21,893 bases of DNA, taken from the NCBI GenBank assembly GCA_045126355.1, contig JBGVOE010000019.1, forward strand, positions 1 through 21,893, given 5' to 3'. The translations under genes and the position numbers were made by a program. Of the stretch, positions 15,219 through 21,893 are shown one piece after another; position 1 is the stretch's first letter; every line of letters starts with the position of its first letter. The DNA comes from CAZSIA01 sp045126355 (GTDB lineage: Bacteria > Bacillota_I > Bacilli_A > Acholeplasmatales > Anaeroplasmataceae). A model generated the notes under the pieces. It did not search any database, was not told where the DNA came from, and saw only the letters and a program-made list of their open reading frames with translations.

Positions 15219-16553
15219 ATGAATTTTGGTAGAGAAACAGAATTTTTAGAATTTAAAAAAACAACTGGTGAGTTAATTGACTCAATGGATGATATATGTG
15301 CAATATTAAATAAACACGGACATGGAACATTGTGGTTTGGTGTTAAACCGAATGGTGATGTTGTTGGTCAAGAAATTGGTGCGCATACTCTTGATGATAT
15401 TGCTAGATATATTAAAGAATATATTAAACCGATGATCTATCCTACAATTAACGAAGAAACTATTGATGGAAAAACTTGCATCAAAGTAGAATTTATAGGT
15501 ACAGAAAGACCGTACTCATCTCGTGGTAGATATTATTTGCGTGTGATTGATAGAAGCGAAGAAATGACTCCAAATGAATTAAGAGATATGCTGTCATCAA
15601 CTGACAATTCTTCTAGATGGGAAAACAATTTAACAAAATATGGACTTGAGGCAGTTGATTCAGATGCTTTGATGCGTTTTTATAAAAAGGCTGTTTCTTG
15701 TGGCAGATTAGAACCAATGATAGAATATAATGAATCAGAATTATTAGTGGGACTAGGGCTGATGGAAGCTGACTTCTTAAATAATGCTGGGTTCTATTTA
15801 TTTTCAAATAAAAAGCCGGTTGTTTTAAAAATAGCTACTTATGTAACAGATGAAAGAATTAATTTTTCAGATATAAGAAGATTAGAAGACAATATATTTA
15901 ATTTAGTTGATTTTGGATATCGTTATATTATCGAAAAAATGAATTGGCGTGTTGAATCAACTGGAACAACATCAAGAAGTGAAATTCCTGAAGTCCCTGT
16001 AGATGCGATTAGAGAAATTTTAGTAAATTCGTTTGCTCACGCTGATTATAGAGGTGTTACAGAAAATGAAATTGACATCACACCAACTCAAATAGAAATT
16101 TATAACCCAGGTAAATTTCCAATAAACTTAACACCTGAAATGTTTGTAAATACGAGAAGGAAATCTCAACCAAGAAATAAAATCATATTAAACACTTTAT
16201 TTAAATGTAAAGATGTAGAAATCTTCGGCAGTGGTTTTAAGAAAACATATTTATTATGTAAAGAAGCCAAGGTTGAACATTCATATGAATTACAAGAAGA
16301 TGGTTTTTCTTTTGTGTTTTATAGGAAAAATAAAACAACTAATGAGATTATTACTCCATTAAAATTATTAGGAACAGATACTAAAATTTTAAATAAATTG
16401 AAAGAAGAACCAACATTAACTAGAAATGATTTAGCTAATATGTTAGGAGTTTCTTCTAGAACAATCCAAAGGTCTTTAGATAAATTAGTAAAATGTAATA
16501 AAATTATAAGGATAGGTTCTAACAAAACTGGATATTGGGAAATAATTGGATGA
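15219..16553 (+). CDS. AlbA_2 / HATPase_c_4 / HTH transcriptional regulator (COG2865-like)
   Basis: A 444-residue protein of the group often annotated as 'ATP-binding protein' or RecG-related regulator. Residues ~1-125 form the AlbA_2 (Schlafen-like, nucleic-acid binding) domain: ETEFLEFKK at the start, HGTLWFGVKPNGDVVGQE, and YLRVIDRSEEMTPNEL. Residues ~255-375 form the GHKL-type ATPase domain with PVDAIREILVNSFAHADYRG (R265, N270, H274). The C-terminus is a winged helix (LTRNDLANMLGVSSRTIQRS...GYWEI). ATG 15219 follows GCGAGGGAG. The 12-base repeat array overlapping its promoter suggests self-regulation (inference). Genes of this group are frequent in defence islands, but the precise role is unknown. 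Confidence 0.88.
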   Translation: MNFGRETEFLEFKKTTGELIDSMDDICAILNKHGHGTLWFGVKPNGDVVGQEIGAHTLDDIARYIKEYIKPMIYPTINEETIDGKTCIKVEFIGTERPYSSRGRYYLRVIDRSEEMTPNELRDMLSSTDNSSRWENNLTKYGLEAVDSDALMRFYKKAVSCGRLEPMIEYNESELLVGLGLMEADFLNNAGFYLFSNKKPVVLKIATYVTDERINFSDIRRLEDNIFNLVDFGYRYIIEKMNWRVESTGTTSRSEIPEVPVDAIREILVNSFAHADYRGVTENEIDITPTQIEIYNPGKFPINLTPEMFVNTRRKSQPRNKIILNTLFKCKDVEIFGSGFKKTYLLCKEAKVEHSYELQEDGFSFVFYRKNKTTNEIITPLKLLGTDTKILNKLKEEPTLTRNDLANMLGVSSRTIQRSLDKLVKCNKIIRIGSNKTGYWEIIG

Positions 16554-16659
16554 ATATAAAGTCGAAATGATATTAAAATAAGTAAAAGTAAATACTTATA
16601 GATTAAAATAGATAAAAGATACATATTAAATTATCTTTATCTGTTTAGAAGGAGTTTTT

Positions 16660-17087
16660 ATGAGCACAATTTATGATATTACTGGTGAGAAATTTTTTGC
16701 ACCATTAGCTAGTAGAAATAGACATATTTATATGAATGTTATTCTATATTTACACAAAGTTATAAATGAACTTTTTGAAGGAAATGAAAATAACAAGGTA
16801 AAAATAGTTGAAATGTTGGCAGAATATTTAGAAGATTTAGCTTATATTAAAATATATAGTGAAGATTCTAATGAAGAAATAGAAAGTAAAGATTCTATCT
16901 TTAAAGCCCAATTTTTAATTAATTGGTGCGAAATGAATATTTTTGTCAAGAAATTACTGATGAAGCATATTTATTAAAGCTTAAATCTTTGTTAAAAAAA
17001 GAAAAACTAGAACCTTATTACGATGTTATTAATTATATGATTGATAAAAGAATAAGACTGGAACAAGAAAGTTTTTATAATTTATAA
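16660..17087 (+). pseudogene. frameshifted JetA-like (Wadjet) N-terminal relic
   Basis: ATG 16660 follows a strong AGAAGGAG site and opens with MSTIYDITGEKFFAPLASRN, then RHIYMNVILYLHKVINELFE. This resembles the N-terminal winged-helix region of JetA, the kleisin-like subunit of Wadjet plasmid-defence complexes. The frame stops at 16977. Shifting one base at about 16917-16925 restores a coding-looking frame (RNEYFCQEITDEAYLLKLKS ... YNL) to TAA at 17085-17087, giving about 142 residues in total. Full JetA is near 480 residues and JetB/C/D are absent, so this is a broken remnant. A separate short family is possible; homology is by pattern only. Confidence 0.45.
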
Positions 17088-17114
17088 ACAAATAATATTT
17101 TCATAATTAAATAT

Positions 17115-17152
17115 AACCTCTCATATATTTTATTAGATATATATGGGAGGTT
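17115..17152 (+). repeat. spoIVA-repeat hairpin, copy 3
   Basis: AACCTCTCATATAT (17115-17128) pairs with ATATATGGGAGGTT (17139-17152), a 14-base-pair stem with one G-U pair, followed by TTTAAAT and ATG 17160. It is the longest stem of the family. Confidence 0.78.
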
Positions 17153-17159
17153 TTTAAAT

Positions 17160-17264
17160 ATGAAAGATGATAAAACATTGGAAGCTATTGTAAAAAGATG
17201 TCAAGGTGAATGTTATATAGGTATAGTTGGACCTGTAAGAAGTGGTAAGTCGAGATTTTACTAG
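17160..17264 (+). pseudogene. spoIVA: truncated 5' fragment of spoIVA, copy 3
   Basis: An open frame of 34 codons: MKDDKTLEAIVKRCQGECYI, then GIVGPVRSGKSRFY and TAG. It is the best preserved copy, with an intact SpoIVA Walker A (GPVRSGKS, compare GPVRTGKST in the family) and then abrupt loss of similarity. Compared with copy 2 most differences are synonymous or conservative (EE/DD; TTA/TTG; CAG/CAA), showing that the copies derive from functional genes under selection before truncation. A strong terminator follows at 17319. It marks the left edge of the caspase-RM cassette. Confidence 0.8.
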
Positions 17265-17318
17265 AGGTTGAAAAAATGGCGTAAAATCAATGTTTTTTGG
17301 ACTTTTGAATATAATAGT

Positions 17319-17353
17319 TGACCTAAAATCAGATGATTTCAGGTCATTTTTTT
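17319..17353 (+). terminator. strong rho-independent terminator
   Basis: TGACCTAAAATCA (17319-17331) pairs with TGATTTCAGGTCA (17334-17346) with one mismatch, followed by a run of T's. It insulates the downstream operon from the upstream cassette. Confidence 0.82.
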
Positions 17354-17481
17354 ATGCTTAAATACTAAAAAATAAGGGTTTATTGATAAGCCTCGACTTA
17401 TATACAATTGATAAAAAAACAACAAATCATTCGACAAAAAATATAAAAGTTTTGAAAGATAATGAAAAACAAATAAAATTA

Positions 17482-17490
17482 TGTTATAAT
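17482..17490 (+). promoter_or_regulatory. extended -10 promoter of the caspase-RM operon
   Basis: TGTTATAAT provides a TGn extension with a perfect TATAAT (17485-17490). The -35 region is poor (ATGAAA at 17-base spacing), consistent with an extended -10 or an activated/controlled promoter. Confidence 0.5.
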
Positions 17491-17501
17491 TTTTAATTGT
17501 A

Positions 17502-17525
17502 AAACTAATCGATAAATTTTAGTTT
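17502..17525. promoter_or_regulatory. inverted repeat in the caspase operon leader
   Basis: AAACTAA (17502-17508) and TTAGTTT (17519-17525) are perfect inverses 10 bases apart, just after the expected transcription start. It is a candidate operator or 5' UTR hairpin. Confidence 0.4.
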
Positions 17526-17589
17526 ATTAAGATTAATAGATGGGATTCATTATGGATCCATATTTAGTTTTTATATGGTGGTGTTGTAA

Positions 17590-18570
17590 GTGGCTTGTGA
17601 CAATATGGCTTTAATAATCGGCATTGATAAATATGCTGCAGAGAATTATGGAATAGTTCAAAATTTAACTACATGCGAAAATGATGCGAAGCTTATGATG
17701 GATTTATTAAGAAGAGATTATAAAGGTGAAACCTTCTTTAGTGTAGAGACGTTGCTAAGTAATAAAGCTAGATTTAATACTGTTAGTGATAGGGTTAATA
17801 ACCTATTTAATAGTATTAATGGCGACACAGTTTTATTTTATTTTGCAGGTCATGCTGTTAAAAATTCTGATGATACATATTTGTTGACAACAGACTATTC
17901 AGCAACATGTTCAGGTATATCAATGCATTATTTATTATGTCAAGCTGCAAGACATCCTAATAAAAAAAAGGTAATTATTTTAGATTGTTGTTTTAGTGGT
18001 TCATTTGGAAATTATGATTTTCTTAAAAATTTATCAATGATACCAGAAAATACAGTAATTTTAGCATCAACATCCTCTAGAGATAAAGCTTATGGATACG
18101 GTGATGAAAATGGTGTCTTTACATCATTGTTGAGAGATGCTTTAGAAAGCAATATAGGGAACATTTTTGGAGAAGTAACTACAGAAGATGTTTATAAATA
18201 CATTTCTTCTGCATTAACACCTTGGCAACAAACACCAATATATAAAGCTAATATATCAAAACCAATTGTATTGAAAAAGACCCAACCAAAAATCAGTCTC
18301 GAAGATTTGAAAAAAATGACTGAAATTTTCATTACAAAAAATACAGTAATAGAATTATCTGAAGAATATTTAAATCTTTCCGAAACAACAACGGAAGAAC
18401 TTATAAATATAGAATTATTTAGTTTATTTGAAAAATTATATCGATATGGTTTAATAACTCCATCAATGAGTAATATAAACTTATATCAAGCAGCATTAAA
18501 TAACCAATCAATAGAATTAACCAATTTAGGTAAATTCTATCATGAATGTTATATAAACAATAAAATATAG
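17590..18570 (+). CDS. caspase-like cysteine protease (peptidase C14 family)
   Basis: A 326-residue protein. Residues ~5-225 form a caspase/metacaspase p20-like fold: ALIIGIDKY (7-15), a Cys/Asp-rich loop LTTCENDAK, catalytic His88 in FYFAGHAV, and catalytic Cys134 in ILDCCFSGSFG. Both catalytic residues are present, so it should be active. Residues ~235-326 form a separate helical domain ending in a winged-helix-like segment (SIELTNLGKFYHECY), perhaps a sensing or partner-binding module (inference). The start is GTG 17590, eight bases after GGTGG; an ATG at 17605 lacks a site. Only 12 bases, containing GGAGTGG, separate its stop from hsdM, so the protease and the type I RM genes form an operon. 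It likely triggers cell death or cleaves a regulator on infection; the target is unknown. Confidence 0.87.
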   Translation: MACDNMALIIGIDKYAAENYGIVQNLTTCENDAKLMMDLLRRDYKGETFFSVETLLSNKARFNTVSDRVNNLFNSINGDTVLFYFAGHAVKNSDDTYLLTTDYSATCSGISMHYLLCQAARHPNKKKVIILDCCFSGSFGNYDFLKNLSMIPENTVILASTSSRDKAYGYGDENGVFTSLLRDALESNIGNIFGEVTTEDVYKYISSALTPWQQTPIYKANISKPIVLKKTQPKISLEDLKKMTEIFITKNTVIELSEEYLNLSETTTEELINIELFSLFEKLYRYGLITPSMSNINLYQAALNNQSIELTNLGKFYHECYINNKI

Positions 18571-18582
18571 GAGTGGATTAAG

Positions 18583-20133
18583 ATGATAACAGGCGAATTA
18601 AAATCAAAAGTAGATAAGGCATGGAATAGTTGTTGGACAGGTGGACTTGTTGTACCAACATCAGTTGTTGAACAATTAACATACTTATTATTTATTAAAT
18701 TATTAGATGAAAGAGAAGATATCAATTTAAAAAATATTAACGCTTTAAAACAATTATTTAAAAATGATACAGCAAAATTGAATAATCTTAAAAAGAACTT
18801 AATCTTCCCGGAAGGTGAATATACATTACCAGATGGTAGAAGTATTTCCTATGCTGATATGAGATGGCAAAACTTTTGTAATTTTAATCCGGAAAAAATG
18901 TATATGGTTGTAAAAGACTTCGTTTTCCCATTCATCTTATCTTTAAATGATGATATTGAAAATGATGATAAAACAAAGAAAGTTACTGCATATTCTAAAT
19001 TTATGAAAAATGCTATTTTTATGATTCCTACTCCAAGAGTGTTAGATGATGTAGTTAAACAATTTAGTGATTTAAAATTATCTGATAAAGACATGGTTGG
19101 AGATGTATATGAATACATTTTAGGTAAAATGGCTGCATCAGGTACTAACGGTCAATTTAGAACACCAAGACATATTATTAATATGATGGTGGAATTAATG
19201 GAACCAAAAATTACTGATACAATTTGTGACCCGGCTATGGGAACTGCAGGATTCTTAGTTTCATGTGCAGAATACATCGAAAAGCATATGGCTGAAAAAT
19301 TAATGAACAAAGAACATCAAGCACATTTTAACTCTACAATGTTTAATGGATTTGATATGGACCAAACTATGTTACGTCTAGGTGCTATGAACATGGTACT
19401 TCATGGAGTTAAAGAACCAAATATTGATTATAAAGATTCATTAAGTAAAGATAATACAGATATTAATAAATATGATTTAATCATGGCAAACCCTCCATTC
19501 AAAGGAACAATGTACTTTGAAGGTGTAGCAGATGATTTATTAAACATTACAAGAGCTAAAAAGACAGAATTATTATTCTTAGCTTTATTTGTAAGAAGTT
19601 TAAATATTGGCGGTAGATGCTGTGCTATTGTACCAGATGGTGTATTATTTGGTAGCAGCAATGCTCACTTGCAAATAAGAAAAGAAATTATTGATAACCA
19701 ACAATTAGATGCTGTTATATCAATGCCAAGTGGAGTATTTAAACCATATGCAGGTGTTTCAACAGCTATCTTAATCTTTACTAAAACAAACAATGGCGGA
19801 ACTAAAAACGTATGGTTCTACGACATGAAAGCTGATGGATATTCATTAGATGATAAACGTACACCAATTAGTGAAAATGATATTCCTGATATCATTGAAA
19901 GATATAAGAATCGTAAGAATGAAGAACATTCAAGATTAGATAAATGCTTCATGGTAACTGTAGAAGAAATCAGAGAAAAAGGTTATGATTTGTCAATTAA
20001 TAAATATAAAGAAACAGTTAAAGAAGTAAAAGAATATAGATCTCCATCTGCATTATTAGAAGAAATAGAAAATCTAGAAGAAGAATTTATTAACTCAATT
20101 CAAGAATTAAAGAGAATGCTAGGTGATTTATAA
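18583..20133 (+). CDS. hsdM: type I restriction-modification DNA methyltransferase subunit (HsdM)
   Basis: A 516-residue N6-adenine methyltransferase that, with HsdS, methylates a bipartite target and completes the type I complex. Residues ~1-160 are the helical HsdM_N domain (VVEQLTYLLFIKLLDERED). The catalytic N6_Mtase domain has the SAM motif DPAMGTAGFLV (216-226) and the NPPF motif (303-306, in IMANPPFKGT), plus GRFRTP-like NGQFRTPRHI ahead of motif I. The C-terminus is coiled (LLEEIENLEEEFINSIQELK). The length is normal. Its stop shares one base with hsdS (TAATG). It is preceded by the protease gene at 12 bases. No hsdR is present in the window; it may lie to the right. Confidence 0.96.
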   Translation: MITGELKSKVDKAWNSCWTGGLVVPTSVVEQLTYLLFIKLLDEREDINLKNINALKQLFKNDTAKLNNLKKNLIFPEGEYTLPDGRSISYADMRWQNFCNFNPEKMYMVVKDFVFPFILSLNDDIENDDKTKKVTAYSKFMKNAIFMIPTPRVLDDVVKQFSDLKLSDKDMVGDVYEYILGKMAASGTNGQFRTPRHIINMMVELMEPKITDTICDPAMGTAGFLVSCAEYIEKHMAEKLMNKEHQAHFNSTMFNGFDMDQTMLRLGAMNMVLHGVKEPNIDYKDSLSKDNTDINKYDLIMANPPFKGTMYFEGVADDLLNITRAKKTELLFLALFVRSLNIGGRCCAIVPDGVLFGSSNAHLQIRKEIIDNQQLDAVISMPSGVFKPYAGVSTAILIFTKTNNGGTKNVWFYDMKADGYSLDDKRTPISENDIPDIIERYKNRKNEEHSRLDKCFMVTVEEIREKGYDLSINKYKETVKEVKEYRSPSALLEEIENLEEEFINSIQELKRMLGDL

Positions 20134-21221
20134 TGCAAGAATTATCATTTATCGTAGATATTAAAAAGAGTGGAGACTCTTGTAAATATTTTGAAGGTAC
20201 TAAAAAGTATATAGCTACTGCAGATATAATAGATGATGAAATTGTTAGTTATACTGAAGTTACATACGCCAATAAACCTTCAAGAGCAAATGTAATAGCC
20301 AAACCTGGAGATGTAATATTCGCTAAAATGCAAAATACAATCAAGGTTATAGTAGTGGATGAAGAAACATCTAATTACATTTATTCAACTGGATTCTATT
20401 GTATACAAGATGATAGATACTTACCTGAATTTTTAAAATGCTACTTTATGAGTAAAGCATTTAATGAAAAGAAAGATAAGAATTGTAATGGTGCAACTAT
20501 GAAAGCTTTATCTGATGAAGGCTTTAAAAAAATTAAGTTACCATTAATAAGTAAAGAAGTTCAAAAACAAATAATTGATGAATATTTAGCTATTTCTTCA
20601 TCAATTAAGAATAAAAATAAGCAAATTTCAATTTTTGATGAGTTAATTAAATCCCAATTTATAGAGATGTTTGGTTCGTTTGAAAATGTAAATTTGTTAC
20701 CACTATCTAATTGTTCGAAATTTATCGATTACAGAGGACAGACACCATTATTATCTGATAATGGTACTATACGAATGATAAACGCAAAATCAGTTGGAAA
20801 AGGTTTTTTCAAAGAAGTTGATGAATTTATTGATGAAAATACATATAATTCATGGATGAAAAGAGGATTTGCATATGCTGGTGATGTGTTATTTGTTACA
20901 GAAGGTCATACTTTTGGTAATGTTTGTCAAGTCCCATCATATTTGACTAAATTTGCATTAGGTCAACGTGTAATTACAATACAAGGGAAGGCTAATTTAC
21001 TAAATAATTATTTTTTAGCTCAATATATGCAAACTGTAGCATTTAGAAAAGATATAGAAAAATATAAAACTGGTGGTACAGCGCAAGGTATACGCAGTAA
21101 AGATTTATTAAAAATTAGTATTCCAATACCAAATTTATGCCTTCAAGACCAATTTGCTGCTATTGTAAAACAAATCGATAAATCGAAATTAAACGGAGGT
21201 GTTCATTGTGCAATATGCTAG
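20133..21221 (+). CDS. hsdS: type I RM specificity subunit (HsdS), first copy with altered C-terminus
   Basis: A 362-residue specificity subunit. Residues ~1-150 form target-recognition domain 1, then a coiled spacer and the central conserved element LIKSQFIEMFGSFEN (~170-186). Target-recognition domain 2 (~188-340) ends with RSKDLLKISIPIPNLCLQDQ. Usual HsdS proteins continue with a second conserved helix after DKSKL; here the tail is NGGVHCAIC and a stop, because the frame runs into the ribosome binding site and start of the next hsdS. The C-terminal conserved helix is therefore missing, and this copy may be impaired or assemble differently. It overlaps the next gene by 14 bases. The segment from 20644 is repeated at 21677. 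Confidence 0.92.
   Translation: MQELSFIVDIKKSGDSCKYFEGTKKYIATADIIDDEIVSYTEVTYANKPSRANVIAKPGDVIFAKMQNTIKVIVVDEETSNYIYSTGFYCIQDDRYLPEFLKCYFMSKAFNEKKDKNCNGATMKALSDEGFKKIKLPLISKEVQKQIIDEYLAISSSIKNKNKQISIFDELIKSQFIEMFGSFENVNLLPLSNCSKFIDYRGQTPLLSDNGTIRMINAKSVGKGFFKEVDEFIDENTYNSWMKRGFAYAGDVLFVTEGHTFGNVCQVPSYLTKFALGQRVITIQGKANLLNNYFLAQYMQTVAFRKDIEKYKTGGTAQGIRSKDLLKISIPIPNLCLQDQFAAIVKQIDKSKLNGGVHCAIC
20644..20860 (+). repeat. direct repeat within tandem hsdS genes, copy 1
   Basis: At least 217 bases identical to 21677-21893 except one base (G20741 versus C21774, Gln to His). It covers the central conserved element and the start of the second recognition domain. It continues beyond the window in copy 2, so the full extent is unknown. 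Offset is 1033 bases. Confidence 0.95.
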
Positions 21222-21893
21222 ATTAGGTGATTATGTGAATATCAAAACTGGTAAATTAGATGCTAACGCAGCAGTTGAAAATGGACAATATCCTTTTTTT
21301 ACATGTTCAAAGGAAATTTCATCAATAGATAGTTATTCGTATGATACTGAGTGTGTTTTAGTAGCTGGAAATGGAGATTTAAATGTAAAGTATTATAACG
21401 GTAAATTTGATGCTTATCAAAGAACATATATCATAGAAAATAAAGAAAATAGTATTTTTTATGTTAAATATATTTATTATTTTATGAGCAGATATATTCT
21501 TGAATTAAAAAAGCAAACTGTTGGAGGAATCATTAAATTTATTAAGTTAGGGAATTTAACAGAGGCAAAAATACCTATATATAGTAAAGAAAAACAAAAA
21601 GATATTATAGATTTTTTTGATAATTTTAATAGTACAATTACAAATAAAATCCATGAATTAGAAATGTTAGATAATCTAATTAAATCCCAATTTATAGAGA
21701 TGTTTGGTTCGTTTGAAAATGTAAATTTGTTACCACTATCTAATTGTTCGAAATTTATCGATTACAGAGGACACACACCATTATTATCTGATAATGGTAC
21801 TATACGAATGATAAACGCAAAATCAGTTGGAAAAGGTTTTTTCAAAGAAGTTGATGAATTTATTGATGAAAATACATATAATTCATGGATGAA
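21208..21893 (+). CDS. hsdS: second type I RM specificity subunit (HsdS), partial
   Basis: Starts at GTG 21208 eight bases after GGAGG (21195-21199) and stays open for 228 codons to the window edge (MQYARLGDYVNIKTGKLDAN...). The first recognition domain (residues ~1-140) differs entirely from that of the upstream copy. From LIKSQFIEMFG onward the sequence is nearly identical to it at DNA level, including the second recognition domain start (KFIDYRGHTPLLSDNGTIRM). The two genes thus encode different first half-sites with a shared second half-site, a pattern of alternative specificities. It presumably uses the same HsdM. Completeness cannot be judged from this window. Confidence 0.9.
   Translation, partial: MQYARLGDYVNIKTGKLDANAAVENGQYPFFTCSKEISSIDSYSYDTECVLVAGNGDLNVKYYNGKFDAYQRTYIIENKENSIFYVKYIYYFMSRYILELKKQTVGGIIKFIKLGNLTEAKIPIYSKEKQKDIIDFFDNFNSTITNKIHELEMLDNLIKSQFIEMFGSFENVNLLPLSNCSKFIDYRGHTPLLSDNGTIRMINAKSVGKGFFKEVDEFIDENTYNSWM
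21677..21893 (+). repeat. direct repeat within tandem hsdS genes, copy 2
   Basis: Counterpart of 20644-20860, same orientation, one mismatch at 21774. Both copies are in the same codon phase relative to their genes, so recombination between them would leave an in-frame chimeric hsdS and delete 1033 bases. Confidence 0.95.

Larger units (their letters stand above)
17265..17589. other. 325-base regulatory stretch before the caspase-RM operon
   Basis: Contains a terminator (17319-17353), a probable extended -10 promoter (17482-17490) and an inverted repeat (17502-17525). No gene is supported; a W-rich 24-codon frame at 17540-17614 overlaps the protease start and lacks a ribosome binding site. 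Confidence 0.6.

Noticed and set aside
17540..17614. Trp/Cys-rich 24-codon frame before the caspase gene as a leader peptide
   Set aside because: It has no ribosome binding site, overlaps the protease start in another frame, and no attenuator structure follows.

Overview
The window is AT-rich DNA from a low-GC Gram-positive bacterium. Three truncated copies of the 5' end of the endospore coat ATPase gene spoIVA, strong GGAGG ribosome binding sites and sigma-A-type promoters point to a spore-forming Bacillota lineage, probably an uncultured gut Bacilli/RF39-like or Erysipelotrichia-like organism (inference). TGA, TAA and TAG all act as stops, so the standard bacterial code applies.

Positions 1-4.9 kb look like ordinary chromosome: the start of a leftward gene, a YcgL-type nucleotidyltransferase, the CCA-adding enzyme (cca), a small leftward gene of unknown function, and a three-gene operon (PLDc_N small membrane protein, ABC ATPase, ABC-2 permease) with the layout of Bacillus yxlEFG.

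Positions 4.9-21.9 kb are an accessory/defence region divided by three copies of a roughly 130-150 base unit at about 4967, 8068 and 17115. Each unit is a hairpin containing the ribosome binding site, followed by the first ~34 codons of spoIVA, ending just after the Walker A motif. All three face right. Between them lie: cassette 1 (possible tiny membrane peptide, a fusion with an MGMT-like domain lacking the alkyl-acceptor cysteine, and an AbiEi/AbiEii-type toxin-antitoxin pair); cassette 2 (LuxR-type regulator with two DNA-binding domains, a small Cys-rich protein, a ~1390-residue surface protein, an AlbA_2/ATPase regulator behind a 12-base repeat array, and a frameshifted JetA-like relic); and cassette 3 (a caspase-like protease directly followed by hsdM and two tandem hsdS genes, the second running off the window). 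A second repeated family of unknown function, here called family X, appears as a decayed fragment at 6.2 kb and as a gene split by one stop codon at 14.5 kb, so the order alternates spoIVA', X, spoIVA', X, spoIVA'.

My reading is that 5-22 kb is a stack of integrated or recombined cassettes at the 5' end of spoIVA, each insertion leaving a displaced 5' fragment. An intact spoIVA should then lie further right on the + strand. No recombinase is visible in the window. The most notable functional unit is the caspase-HsdM-HsdS operon, where the protease may act as a suicide effector coupled to a type I restriction-modification system whose specificity subunit is duplicated. No tRNA, rRNA, CRISPR array or insertion sequence was recognised.
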